A program made the translations under genes and the position numbers. A stretch of DNA of 64,000 nucleotides from Catonia carolina (taxonomy: Eukaryota; Arthropoda; Insecta; Hemiptera; Achilidae): assembly GCA_035578175.1 (NCBI GenBank), contig JAQMRL010000016.1:2853501-2917500 (forward strand), written 5' to 3'. Of this stretch, positions 32,921 through 43,464 are shown piece by piece (position 1 is the first letter of the stretch; the number at the start of each line of letters is the position of its first letter). The notes beneath the pieces are model-generated. The model saw only the letters and a program-made list of their open reading frames with translations. It was not told the origin of the DNA and did no database searches.

Positions 32921-33655
32921 TACTATACCCAGAGCATATACAGTATATCACGGAACCTTCTGTAGGTTAACTGTTTGTTACCGTAAACATAAATGTCGGT
33001 TTCTCAAAAACGTGGTCAAACTATTCACAGTGCTGAACGAAATCTAATATGCAATGTAATAAAATGTTGTGAAGTTGAAGCTAAACAAAAATGTCTATCC
33101 GGGCCTCTTAACAAAAGCCATGAGTGAGCGGCTAACTACTGTGATGTTTCTCTTTCCACAATTTGAAAAATAAAGAAGGAAATTAATGACGTGAAGAAGC
33201 TGTTCTTTAACTGTTTTGTTGACGCCTGGTAAAAAAAGAAAACTATTAATTAGATACTAGAGAGACTGATTATGAAAACGCTGATGACAGCAATACTAAA
33301 GAAGGCGATTCATTTGTAATTACAGTAAATCAAACATTTTTAGTCATGTAATTAAGCTATTAGCAATATTACAGGTCATATTTATTTCTTATAAGGTTTA
33401 TGAAGAACCCATTTTCTCGGAATAAACCACAGCTTAAAAAATGTATCTAGAAACTGCATGGTAGTGAAATGTACGAGTAGTGTCTCACTGTTGAGGTTGG
33501 CAGCACTGCAAATATTTCACTTCCCTTCCTCACAGCTCGTACATACGCAAAAGGCAATCTCGTGACTTCAGTATCTGTACATACCTAATTTCATCAAATT
33601 CTGAGATGATCAGGTAAAATTTTTAATTTTGGTGTTTTGATTTGATATTGGAATG

Positions 33656-34020
33656 ACCCTACAATTACATACCGTGTGACTCACTAAAAATTAAAAAGTT
33701 ACTATTTTTAGGACCTTTTCGCCACCAATTATTTTATTGTGTCTGGTATAGGCTGCGCCACGATTTTCCAGGCTTGCCGTCCGACCGTTATTACGGTGCG
33801 TACTATCTAAAGCGAAAACATTCCCTCACGTTTATTTCATATCACCCCATATAGGCTCAAACAATTAGTAACGTTTTACAAATGTAATTAATTTTTTACT
33901 TTGTTAAGTAAACATAAAGAAATATTACATTAATTTCTATGAATAAACCTTAGAAAAAAGTAGATAGGCCTAATGTATACGTTTATGTAAATAAAGACAA
34001 ACAATTTGTATATATATATA
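33656..34020. other. No gene seen
   Basis: AT-rich spacer ending in a (TA)n run (34010-34020), which is probably the 3' tail of the minus-strand LINE next to it. Confidence 0.45.
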
Positions 34021-34872
34021 AGCGAGTTTGTTTTACAGCTGTCGCCGTCTCTCGCATCCTAATAACCTCCACATTTGTCTGTCCAAGCAGTCACTGTCTG
34101 TCAGTCCTCTTGCCTGCATCGCCACCTCCATGCCATACTGCCAGGAGTGCTTCGGCCTTCCTCTTTTCCGGCTTGACTCAGGGACCCAGTCCAATAATAT
34201 CTTTGGCCATCTCTCAGGAGGCATTCTCTTCACATGCCCATACCACTTCAAACTCTTTGCCTCTATCCAATCGGCAATATTCTCAGTCAGACCCATCTTC
34301 CTTCGAATATCATCATTTCTCACTCTGTCCATTCTTGTATATCCACAACATCGCCTCCAATAATCCATTTCCAAAGCCTTGAGCCTAGCTTCATACCTTT
34401 TATTCACCTCCCAAGTTTCTGCACCGTATGTTCCAATGGTTTCAATGTCTGTGCTGTAAATGCGAATCTTATTTTTCTTTGTTATTTTTCCATTCCATAG
34501 AACACTGTTTAACTGCCTTATTGCTGACCGCGCTTGACCAATTCTTGCATTTATTTCCTCATTGCTTCCCCCATTTGACGATAGCACAACTCCGAGGTAT
34601 TTGAATCTTCTTGTTGCCTTTATGATTTCACCTCCAAGACTCAAATCCTTAGCATTTCCTCCAACAACCATATACTCTGTTTTCATTCTGCTTATTGATA
34701 GACACCAGTTTGTGTACTCCTCATCCAGTTTCCGTAGCATGTAGTCAATGTCTTGTTCATCTTCAGCTATAATAACCTGATCATCAGCAAAGTGCAATGA
34801 GTACAACCTTTTATCTCCAACAAGGACACCCATGTTGCAACAATTTGTAATTGTTATTATTAATAATAACAA
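34021..34872 (-). pseudogene. LINE reverse transcriptase 3' half
   Basis: About 279 open codons on the minus strand: YSLHFADDQVIIAEDEQDI (FADD catalytic motif), LSISRMKTEYMVVGG, RRFKYLGVVLSSNGGSNEE, IGTYGAETWEVNK, LEMDYWRRCCGYTRMDRV and KSLKWYGHVKRMPPERWP, ending GRPKHSW. This is the palm-to-C-terminus of a non-LTR reverse transcriptase of the type with a YGHV.RM motif (RTE/R4-like; clade not fixed). The frame is intact but lacks fingers, endonuclease and ORF1, so it is a 5'-truncated copy. The first few residues (about 34845-34872) come from flanking AT-rich DNA. Confidence 0.85.
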
Positions 34873-36590
34873 TGTTAGTGATTATTTTAAGGGTAATTAC
34901 AGACAGAAGGCGCGTTGGCACGCCTTTACCGTACAGCCAACGTTGAGTGGCGTGCACACAAACAACAGTCTGTATTAACAACCGTTGAAAAATGTAACGT
35001 AGGCTGATGTCGCGTCACCTGCCCTTCACCATCTGACTCATGTATGTAACGCGCCGTTCCTCTGTACCCAGCCAAATACGTCATTGTTTATGATATGAAC
35101 ATTATTCATGTTTTCCACAACACAAAATGAAATATCTTGTACTAAAAGTTAATAGAATGACAGCTTGCATTACAACGGTGTAGTACCCAGAGAAATCAAG
35201 GGATATAAGGACATTATATATATTTGGAATTGTATTCAAAATATTTAAACTCATTTTATTGTATTCTTACTTAATTTCTCATGAATTCTTTTTTGTTGTT
35301 ATCATATGATTTATTCCGTTAATTAGTTTGATTTTGAAACCACTAAGTACCGCTTTACAAACCAAGGCGTAACTTGTTTTACTTATCGCCGGAAGATATG
35401 GTTTACCTAAATGTACTTTATTAACGTTAATTATATTTGCTGTATGCTTTTGATTGATTTGTACATTGTTACTTATCTTGAGATAGATAACACATATGTA
35501 ACTTTCTAAAGGCGACCTACTTGGGTTAGCCAGTAGGGGGGAGGGGGAATAAGGAAAACAGAGTTTTCGAGTTAAGTAAAGACACAACTAAATAATATAA
35601 GAATTCCAGAATTCGATCCGTGCAGACCTAGACTCAGGAGAGAGAGCCAGCCACTGACTAGCCAATTCGCTGTAGAAGATGCAATTAACTTATATAGGTA
35701 AGAAGAGACACGAAGAACCATTTTACAATTTAAACATGGGGAAACAACAAGTATAAAATATTAAACATTAACTAATTTAACTTAAATTCATATCGTTTCT
35801 TTTAATAGTCATGAGCTAATAATTTATATAATCAGCATAGCTTAGCTAGGAAGAAAAGGAAATTGCTTAAACATAATGTAACATTAAAATATTAAACAGT
35901 TAATTTATACTCTGTGTAGATCTATACAGATAATTATAAAGATAAATGTAGGTTTATTTAAAGTACTAATAGTTAATTACTTTAAATAATAATTATAATT
36001 CAGAAGTAGTTGTTATTAATTAATAAACGTAATATAAAGGAATATATATATATCATACGCAAATAGGATTAAAAATATTGCTTTATTGTAACATGAGAAA
36101 TACTTAAATATTAAATAATGAAATAATTGCTTCAATTAAACCATTTGCAAACTGAGATTGGTTTTTATTTCAAATTCAGCCACCTTGCCTCACCGCTCGG
36201 GCACGACAACGGCAAACTTGGAAATTTGTGGAGTGACCTGCAAAAGATCAATAACTTTTCTTTGAAAAGGTGTTAAGGATCAAACTGATGCAAGTTTTGA
36301 GCCCCACTGTTTTTATAGACCTAATACACCCAAAGAAAAGCCTTGAAATTCTCTTTAAAATGAGATATCACGTTGTGGCAGCTCCACTTATTTAGTACGG
36401 AAGTGAGGCATCGACAACTACAAAACCTCAAGAGGGGAGAATCCAAGATGGCAGAGAAGAGATTTCTCAAATATCCAACAACTTTTGTAAGTTGAGTGCT
36501 GGTTGATGGTAGTACAGTTAGTGCTCCCAAATAAATAAAACTGTTTAAAAATGACAAAAATCTAACGACTCTTAATTTTTGTGAGAAAAA
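34873..36590. other. No gene seen
   Basis: 1.7 kb of mainly AT-rich DNA. A GC-richer palindromic patch (GGCGCGTTGGCACGCC near 34910) and short frames occur, but nothing supports a gene. Confidence 0.4.
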
Positions 36591-36980
36591 TGTGGTGTGG
36601 AACACACACGACTTTATCTTGCCAATGCAAATAATTAACAATAAACCTAACATTAGTAATAAAACATTAAAAGTAAACAAAAACTAACCTCAATAAACAT
36701 AACCTAATTTTAATTATGAGTGAAAGACGCAAAATGAAAATCAACCTCGGTTAGTTGTGGCTTAAAAATACGGAAAATCACTCTTTCACGCTGAACTAGG
36801 CTCTGTAGAGAAAAATGTTTTAAATAAAAGTTGTAGATCTTTTCATTCACTATAAATTTTATTAGGTACATTTTTGTCGTAAAATGCATACTAAGGCAGA
36901 AATCTTAAAAAATCGATTTTTCACTCGTTTTGTGACAAAAAAGAAAATTTGCTAATTACCGCTAAACTAAGCATGATACA
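36591..36980 (-). repeat. HINE-like partial copy
   Basis: Hairpin end (GGTGTGGAACACACAC), ACTTTATCTTGCC and the first internal block, stopping at GCTAAACTAAGCATGATAC. The next copy follows after six A's. Confidence 0.8.
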
Positions 36981-36986
36981 AAAAAA

Positions 36987-37890
36987 TCTGGTGTGAAACA
37001 CTCGTACAACTTTCTCTTGCCAATGCATATAACCATCAATAAACCTAACATTAGAAATAAACAAAAAACTATCCTCAATAAAGATAACCTAATTTTAATC
37101 ATGTGAGTATTCACTCATGATAAAAAAATGAAAATCGACCTCAGTTTGGCTTAAAAATACGGAAAATCACTCTTTCACGCTAAACCAGGCACTGTAGAGA
37201 AAAATGCTTTAAATAAAAGTTGTACATCTTTTAATTTTCTATAAATTTTATTATATAAACTTTTGTCGTAAAATGCATACTAAAGCCGAAATGTTAAAAA
37301 AAATCGATTTTTCACACGTTTTCGTGAGAAAACAGAAAATCGCTAATTACCGCTAAACTAAGCGTTATACAAAACATGTTCCAAATAAAAGTTGTAGGAT
37401 TTTAAATTCTCTACAACTTTTATTATATACATTTTTCCGCTAAAATGCATATTAAAGCCGCAATCTTAAAAAAACAAATTTTTTTACGTGAAAACAGCCT
37501 GACCAAGAATTTCAGCAAACATGGCGCCTACCCTATCTTGTAGAGCATAAAAAATTTCGTAAAGGCGATTTTTAAAAAAATCGTAGGACCAGTTTTTGAG
37601 AAAATCGCAAAAAAGTGAAAAATCACACGAATAAAGTACTACTTCCGGTTGACCGATTTTGATGAAAATGTTCGTGTCGGGTCCGGTAGTGGTATGTAGC
37701 TTAAGTTTTAAGTTTCAAGTTCGTACGATGTTCCGTTCTTGAGATATTCTGTTCACACGCACACACACAGACCAATCGCTAAAAACATGTTTTTTTGGGT
37801 TCAGGGGGTCTGAAAACGTGTAGATCCGGTGAAAAATCGACATGAAAACAATACTTTCTTTCTTATATATTCATATAGGCAAGCGAAAGT
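36987..37890 (-). repeat. HINE-like repeat, full copy
   Basis: From TCTGGTGTGAAACACTCG to GGCAAGCGAAAGT, about 900 bp, with both internal blocks, the CATGGCGCC block and a short (CA)n. An A-run (37891-37908) follows. Confidence 0.85.
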
Positions 37891-37909
37891 AAAAAAAAAA
37901 AAAAAAAAA

Positions 37910-38390
37910 CACTAGTTACCGGAAAATTAAGCGTTTTGCAAAATTCTGTTGTAGGTTTTTGAATGTTCTACAACTTTGGTTATATGTAGTACATTTTTGG
38001 CCTAAAATCCATTTTAAGGCCGTAATCTTAAAAAAAAAACATTTTTTTCTACGAGAGCACAGCCTACTTCAAGACTTTCAGCAGACATGGCGCCTAGCTT
38101 ATCAAGTAGAGCATACAAAATGTAGTCAATGAGGCGATTTGTAAAAAAATCATCGTAGCGGTTTTTGAGAAAATTGGAAAAGTGGAACATTACACGAATA
38201 AACTTTTACTTCCGATCAAAATCGGTCGATGAAAATGTTCGTGTCGGGTCCTCTAGTGATACCTAACGTAAGTTCCAAGTTGCAACTTTGTACAACGTTC
38301 CGTTCTTAAGATATTTCGATCACACCCGCAATCCAGTAGCTAAAAACATGTTTTTTTTTGGGTTCGGGGGGGTGCGAAAACGTGTAATTC
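37910..38390 (-). repeat. Diverged HINE-like segment, chimeric
   Basis: Has the second internal block, CATGGCGCCTAGC block and the AACATGTTTTTT...GGGGTGCGAAAACG block in the same order as other minus copies. It then passes directly into the inverted hairpin-side end (GTTAATTTTCATTTTGCG). It therefore ends in an inverted end where a normal copy would have its 5' end. Confidence 0.7.
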
Positions 38391-38975
38391 GGTATTTTAA
38401 AATTGAATAGCGGTTAATTTTCATTTTGCGTTATTCGCTCATAATTAAAATTAGGTTATATATTTCATTTTACATTGTTTACTTATTATTATTTACATTG
38501 GCAAGAGAAAGGCGTGTGTTGCACACCAGATTTTTTTATAAAAAATTGATCCGAAGTAAAAACATGTTTTTTTGGCTTCAGGGGGTGCGGAAACGCGTAA
38601 TTCGGTATTTTAAAATTGAATAGCGGTTAATTTTCATTTTGCATTATTCGCTCATAATTAAAATTAGTTTATATATTTCATTTTTCATTGCTTACTTATT
38701 GTTATTTCCATTGGCAAGAGAAAGGCGTGTGTTGTACACCAGATTTTTTTTATAAAAAATTGATCCGAAGTAAATACATGTTTTTTGGGGTTCAGGGGTG
38801 CGAAAACGTGTAATTCGGTATTTTTAAATCGAAAGAGGTTAATTTTCATTTTTCGTTATTCGCTCATAATTAAAATTAGGTTAGATTTTTTATTTTACAT
38901 TGTTTACTTATTATTATTTACATTGGCAAGAGAAAGGCGTGTATTGCACACCAGATTTTTTTTTATAAGAAATTG
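38340..38975 (+). repeat. Tandem array of ~215-bp HINE-derived units (about 3)
   Basis: AACATGTTTTTT...CGTGTAATTCGGTATTTT recurs at about 38347, 38563 and 38778. Each unit ends in GGCAAGAGAAAGGCGTGTGT-type sequence followed by GCACACCAGATTTTTT. Period is 215-216 bp. Confidence 0.85.
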
Positions 38976-40740
38976 ATCCGTAAGTTTACTTACATTAGTA
39001 TTTTTGTCTTGAAATGCTGTGTAAAATGTTAAAAGTTACCACATAAAAGAAATATTTTATTATGTTGGAAATTCTATATTTTGATTTTTTAATGGTTTTT
39101 GTTACAGGTATTGAAAAGGAAAAGAAACGCCCGTTTTGGTTGTAAGAAAAATAAATTTGTAAAATAATATTTATGAATCTGTGTTATAAATTCAATAAAA
39201 ATTTGTGTTAATTTTTATTAAATGGTCAACCTTTTAATAATCCCGAATTCCTTTTAAAAAAACCTCAATACGTGTGCAGTTTGCACCCTGTCATAAATAA
39301 AAAGCTAAACAGCAAATAGGCAGATGAGAATTAAAGGTAATACACATTTTTAAAAAAACTATAAATAAAAAAATAGTGTACTTTATCATTATCACGCTTA
39401 CGAATGAAGAACAAACAAAAAAGAAAGAAATAAAAAGATGGAATGCGTTTGCGGGAAATGTGTATTGGGTTGCCGTCGCATTTTAAAGATTAATTTGATA
39501 CCAGGATAGCATGATGTTAGTAGAGGTTGGATCGTATTATGTATAATGAATCGTTTGCGGGAAATGTCTACTGGCTTGCCGCCCATTCAATATAACCAAA
39601 ATATTGTGTGAATTAGTTCTGTAGCGACCACTTTTATTTCATACTCTCCTGGTAGTAAAGAAAAATGCACTACTTAGTCCCTACAGAGATCGGCATTATC
39701 TAATATTATGACGTAACGTTCGTAGTACACATTATTCATATTATTATTTATGAAACAGTTTTGACTACCACTTTTATTTCCTACTCTCCTGGTAGTATTA
39801 AAAGTATTAGAAGTCGATTGGAATTTTAATTATCTCTAAAATTTTAATTATTTTTATTATTTCATAAGTTATAACTTCATACACTATATTTTAATAGTAT
39901 TTTGTGAATTTTACAAGGACCAGACTTGCTTATCTAGTGTAACTTACCAATTCAAAGCAACTTTTACGTACATTTTATTATTTTATATGTTCTTCTCTTA
40001 TCTATAATATAGAATATCGTTCATGTATAATATAATAACACCTAACACATGCCTAGAAACATTTTGAATAAACAAAATATTCCTAAATGTTGATGTTCTG
40101 AGCATACCGCGACATTCCTGAAGTCAATATTTGTCCACAATGGTGAACAACCATTTGTAAAAAAAATAATCAAGAAAAAAAATGGTACAAATTTAATAAA
40201 AAGACACAACTTTTCAATTCTATAAAACATTTATTATTTTATTAAAATTTATACATAATGTTACAACTCGTTATAGTAAAGTAAAATTGTAAACTTTAAT
40301 TTAATTAGTAGTTCACATATATTTATTTAACAAAATTATTTGACAAGAAAAAAAACTAACCTTTACAAACTACAACAATGAATATGAGTTTATGAAAATA
40401 AGTTATTAGACATATTAAACATTTAAAACAATGCAGTTCACGCAATTTATTAACAATAAAATAAAATAAACAATATCCCTTACCAAATTAAACATTAAAC
40501 AGAATGTCTGTTGACAAAATAACAAACTTCACCGTAACGAAGAATCCAATTAGTACAATTTAGACCACTAACACGTCACCCATTCAAACCGCGGCCGCGT
40601 CTCAACAATGGAATCCTTCGTTTTTATAATTAATCAGTCAGCTGTTTTTGAACAGCTGATTTCATTTTCCGCCGCTTCATTATAACAATAATATATTGTT
40701 TAAAACAGATTGTCAACACACTTGTATACATAAAAAAAAT
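38976..40740. other. No gene seen
   Basis: AT-rich. Two near-identical short segments (CCACTTTTATTTC...TACTCTCCTGGTAGTA at about 39629-39657 and 39769-39797) are the only structure noticed. A GC-rich GCGGCCGCG lies near 40592. Confidence 0.4.
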
Positions 40741-40742
40741 CA

Positions 40743-40956
40743 TTAGTCATACAAGAGTGATTTAAGTGATGAAAGATAGTGAGCTGAAAATGTCTCTCCC
40801 GTTCTAAAGCCAGTATGTACGTCCTCAGGAAACCTATCAAAAGCTTCTTGTACCTTTTTCAATTTATGCAACCAAGATTCTTTGTTACTTGTAGATTCAT
40901 TCAAAAATAAATCTTTATAATGCATCCACCAGTTTGAAATTAATTCTATTTTATAT
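40743..40956 (-). CDS. Unrecognised C-terminal-looking coding fragment
   Basis: Minus-strand open frame of about 70 codons ending at a TAA, reading IELISNWWMHYKDLFLNE, then SWLHKLKKVQEAFDRFP and a TGETFSAHYLSSLKSLLYD end. The amino-acid mix is protein-like (Trp, His, Tyr and charged residues well spread), unlike shadow frames nearby. Its first ~17 codons recur, diverged, on the minus strand at about 42850-42905, so it may belong to a repeated element. It overlaps one end of the palindromic MITE-D. I do not recognise the family; it could be an old exon or a transposon-encoded end. Confidence 0.35.
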
Positions 40957-41290
40957 TATAATGAATTTATATAATAAATTTCACTAACCTTCTTTTTAAA
41001 CTGCATCAACTTTAATCTTTACTTACACGTGTTTCAGTGGATCCACCATCATCAGAGTAAATAACATAATTGAAACTAAAAGAAATTATATATATTTGTA
41101 TAATACAAATGACTGAAGATGTATCATCTTCTATAGATTTTAAGTGAAAACATTTTTTTGTTTCAATTATGTTATTTACTCTGATGATGGTGGATCCACC
41201 GAAACACATGTAAGTAAAGATAAAAGGACAGTTTAAAAAGAAGGTTAGTGAAATTTATTATTTAAATTCATTATATAAAATAGAATTACT
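40935..41290. mobile_element. MITE-D palindromic element, copy 1
   Basis: Near-perfect inverted arms: AATTCTATTTTATAT...CACTAACCTTC...GTGGATCCACCATCATCAG at the left and the inverse at the right (to about 41287), around a ~100 bp loop. Copy 2 is at 42890-44500 (interrupted twice). Non-coding. Confidence 0.8.
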
Positions 41291-41719
41291 TGTAGATGAA
41301 CAACAACTAAGACACAATGAATGATCAGTAAAAATTGATTTAAGCATCTTTATAAGTAATTAATTACAAAAAAAAAATTTTTACATTACAAACCTTCAAT
41401 TAATAAATTTTAATTTTATACACACTGTAGAATGGATATACGTGAAATAAGAAGTTCCCGGAAAGAGGTATACTTTGGACAATCAATTCAAATTGGCACA
41501 AGCAGCTTCGGTGTTTATCTACTCCACTCTTCGCCCCTCGTCATGCAATGACGGTACAGTCACAAAAGTATACAATCGCTACTGTAATGTGCGACTCACG
41601 CACGGTCACTACGCTTTGTTTTCATTATTTTTATTAATAATGTGTCAGACATAATGATGTAGCTAATTTGTTTTCATACATGATTTTCTGTTCACTATAT
41701 ATTCAGACCAATCTGTTTA
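41291..41719. other. No gene seen
   Basis: Spacer; nothing recognised. Confidence 0.4.
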
Positions 41720-42143
41720 TAGTCCAGCCTCTCTTAGTTTGCTCCTAATGTAAACAAATAATGACGTCACTGAGCATGCGCATTATATCAAAATGTGTAC
41801 ACGCTGATTAAAAAGTAACAACAAAACACTTTCAAAAGTATTTAAATACAAAATACTTTTAAAAGTATTTTTATAAATGAAATTGTTAGACCTACACCAT
41901 ATCATGACTGATGTTTGTAGTGCTTTAAGTACTTATAGTATAGTACTAAATAGTTAACTTCATAGGAATACCGTCTGCATTAGCAGTAATTGCAGAACAG
42001 TCGGACGTTAAACAAAAAAAAAAAAAAAAACAAAAAAATTCATAGGAATACAACATCCGTAAAGTCCCAGACTCTAGCATGCACCCTGTAGTAGGTGGCT
42101 TTTGTTAGCTGACAGTAGCAGCAAACTAACAACGGCTCAACTG
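41720..42143 (-). mobile_element. MITE-C, copy 2 (with SINE-A piece)
   Basis: Inverted relative to copy 1, from TAGTCCAGCCTCTCTTAG to GGCTCAACTG, TA on both sides. A 5'-truncated SINE-A lies at 41972-42038. Confidence 0.8.
41972..42038 (+). mobile_element. SINE-A 3' end, 5'-truncated insertion
   Basis: CGTCTGCATTAGCAGTAATT through CGGACGTTAAAC and an A-rich tail, flanked by a perfect 13-bp duplication TTCATAGGAATAC (41959-41971 and 42039-42051). This shows LINE-type retroposition with truncation. Confidence 0.9.
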
Positions 42144-42849
42144 TAGTTAAATGCATGCGTCTGTATAGTTTAGTGAGTTTTTGCAGTTTAGTTCTTGTAA
42201 TTTATAATTTAAATTGTTACTGGGATAAATTAAATATATATTTTAAAATGAAATAATTATTCGTAAGTTTGTCCATTGTAATAAGGTTGTAGGCATTTGT
42301 GTACATTAAAATTAGTAGACCTTGTTGAAAGAATAGGTTACGGATATACTTTATGCGGAACTGTGTGTACACGTAGAGCAACAGTTGTGCCAGTTTGAAT
42401 TGTCCACAGTAAATGATTTATCAAAGGAAAAAATTGTTTTTTCTCCCCCCCCCCCAAGCTAGTTTTAGGGGTTGGGGTACCAACCTAGCTGTGAAGTCTA
42501 CTATGAAACTCCGAGAAGACTAAGAAGGGCAATTCAAAACAAGCATTGTGGTCTTCTCACTTGAGGTGCATCACAATAATAATCGGTTGCACATCGCTCG
42601 ATCAACAATCAACTTTCCGTCAAGTTCAAATTGGACGTTTTTCACCATCGCTCCTATACTAATAGCCATGAAATTGTGAGCCTGGATCAGTTAGAGAGTA
42701 ATGCAGAGTTGCCGTATTTGGCAGAATGGGAACAAACGTTTTATCATTCATTATCATAAACTGTAGAAGATTAAAACAACTTATTCAACATTCATCTAAC
42801 AGCACATTTCATGATAAAATAAATACAAGGCTTGGTTGGAATATCGTTT
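42144..42849. other. No gene seen
   Basis: Spacer with a C-run near 42446-42455; no coding motif. Confidence 0.4.
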
Positions 42850-43068
42850 TAAAATCACAAATAAATCTTTATAATACATCCTGCAGTTTGAAATTAATTC
42901 TATTTTATATAATGAATTTATATAATAAATTTCACTAACTTTCTTTTTAAACTGCGTCAACTTTTATCTTTACTTACATGGGTTTCGGTGGATCCACCAT
43001 CATTAGAGTAAATAACATAATTGAAATTAAAAAATGTTTCCACTTATTTGAAATCTATAGAAGAAATA

Positions 43069-43335
43069 ATTTTTTTTTTTTAGCTTATATTTGTTATCAG
43101 GAACTGTACTTCGTTGACAACTACCCAATTTGATCGCTGTTTTTGCTGCATTTTCTTTTTTGACGTGGATTAGACATGAGTTTGAGAACAGGGACCCCCA
43201 TTAGAGTTTGTTCTTGGATGGCTGTCAGCTGGTCACCATACAAAGTTGCTTGCCCAACCGGTGTTACTTAACAAATAATAGCGCCTTTCTACCAGCTGAC
43301 TGACTGGGCCGGCCCGAAGGCCATTTTAAATAAAT
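43069..43335 (-). mobile_element. SINE-C repeat, copy 2
   Basis: T-run at the left (A tail on the minus strand), then the same blocks as copy 1 ending GGCCGGCCCGAAGGCC. Inserted in the loop of MITE-D. Confidence 0.75.
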
Positions 43336-43464
43336 AAAAAAAATATTTTTGTTTCAATTATGTTATTTACTCTGATGGTGGTGGATCCACCGAAACACGT
43401 GTAAGTAAAGGTAAAAGTTGACGCAGTTTAAAAAGAAGGTTAGTATTATATAAATTCATTATAT

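Larger units (their letters stand above)
32032..33575. mobile_element. IR-1 DNA transposon, copy 1 (with nested element)
   Basis: Starts GTCACTTGAGTCACGAG and ends, inverted, with GATACTGAAGTCACGAG (17-bp imperfect terminal repeats). It is flanked by TGTA on both sides (32028-32031, 33576-33579), and the flanks rejoin into the arm of the larger repeat. The second copy is at 55501-57174. Net length is about 760 bp after removing the nested element at 32141-32920. Non-coding. Four-base duplications occur in groups such as Chapaev and Sola; assignment is open. Confidence 0.75.
29650..33655. mobile_element. Large inverted-repeat element, ~4 kb
   Basis: Left arm 29655-30125 is repeated in inverse order in a right arm split into 31615-32031 and 33576-33655. 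Matching blocks include ATCTCAGAATTTGATGAAAT, GTGATTTTAAAATA/TTTCAAAATACATCG context, ACTCCCATTTCTCTAA and CAAAATTTTAAATTTGA. IR-1 (32032-33575) splits the right arm. The right end is AGGGTCATTCC (inverse) followed by TA. No transposase is visible inside, so it is non-autonomous or eroded. Confidence 0.7.

Noticed and set aside
34028..34744. Plus-strand frames of 60-111 codons
   Set aside because: Antisense shadows of the LINE fragment on the minus strand.
38340..38975. CRISPR-like array (regularly spaced repeats)
   Set aside because: Period of 215 bp with no unique short spacers, eukaryotic context; it is a tandem repeat of a transposon end.
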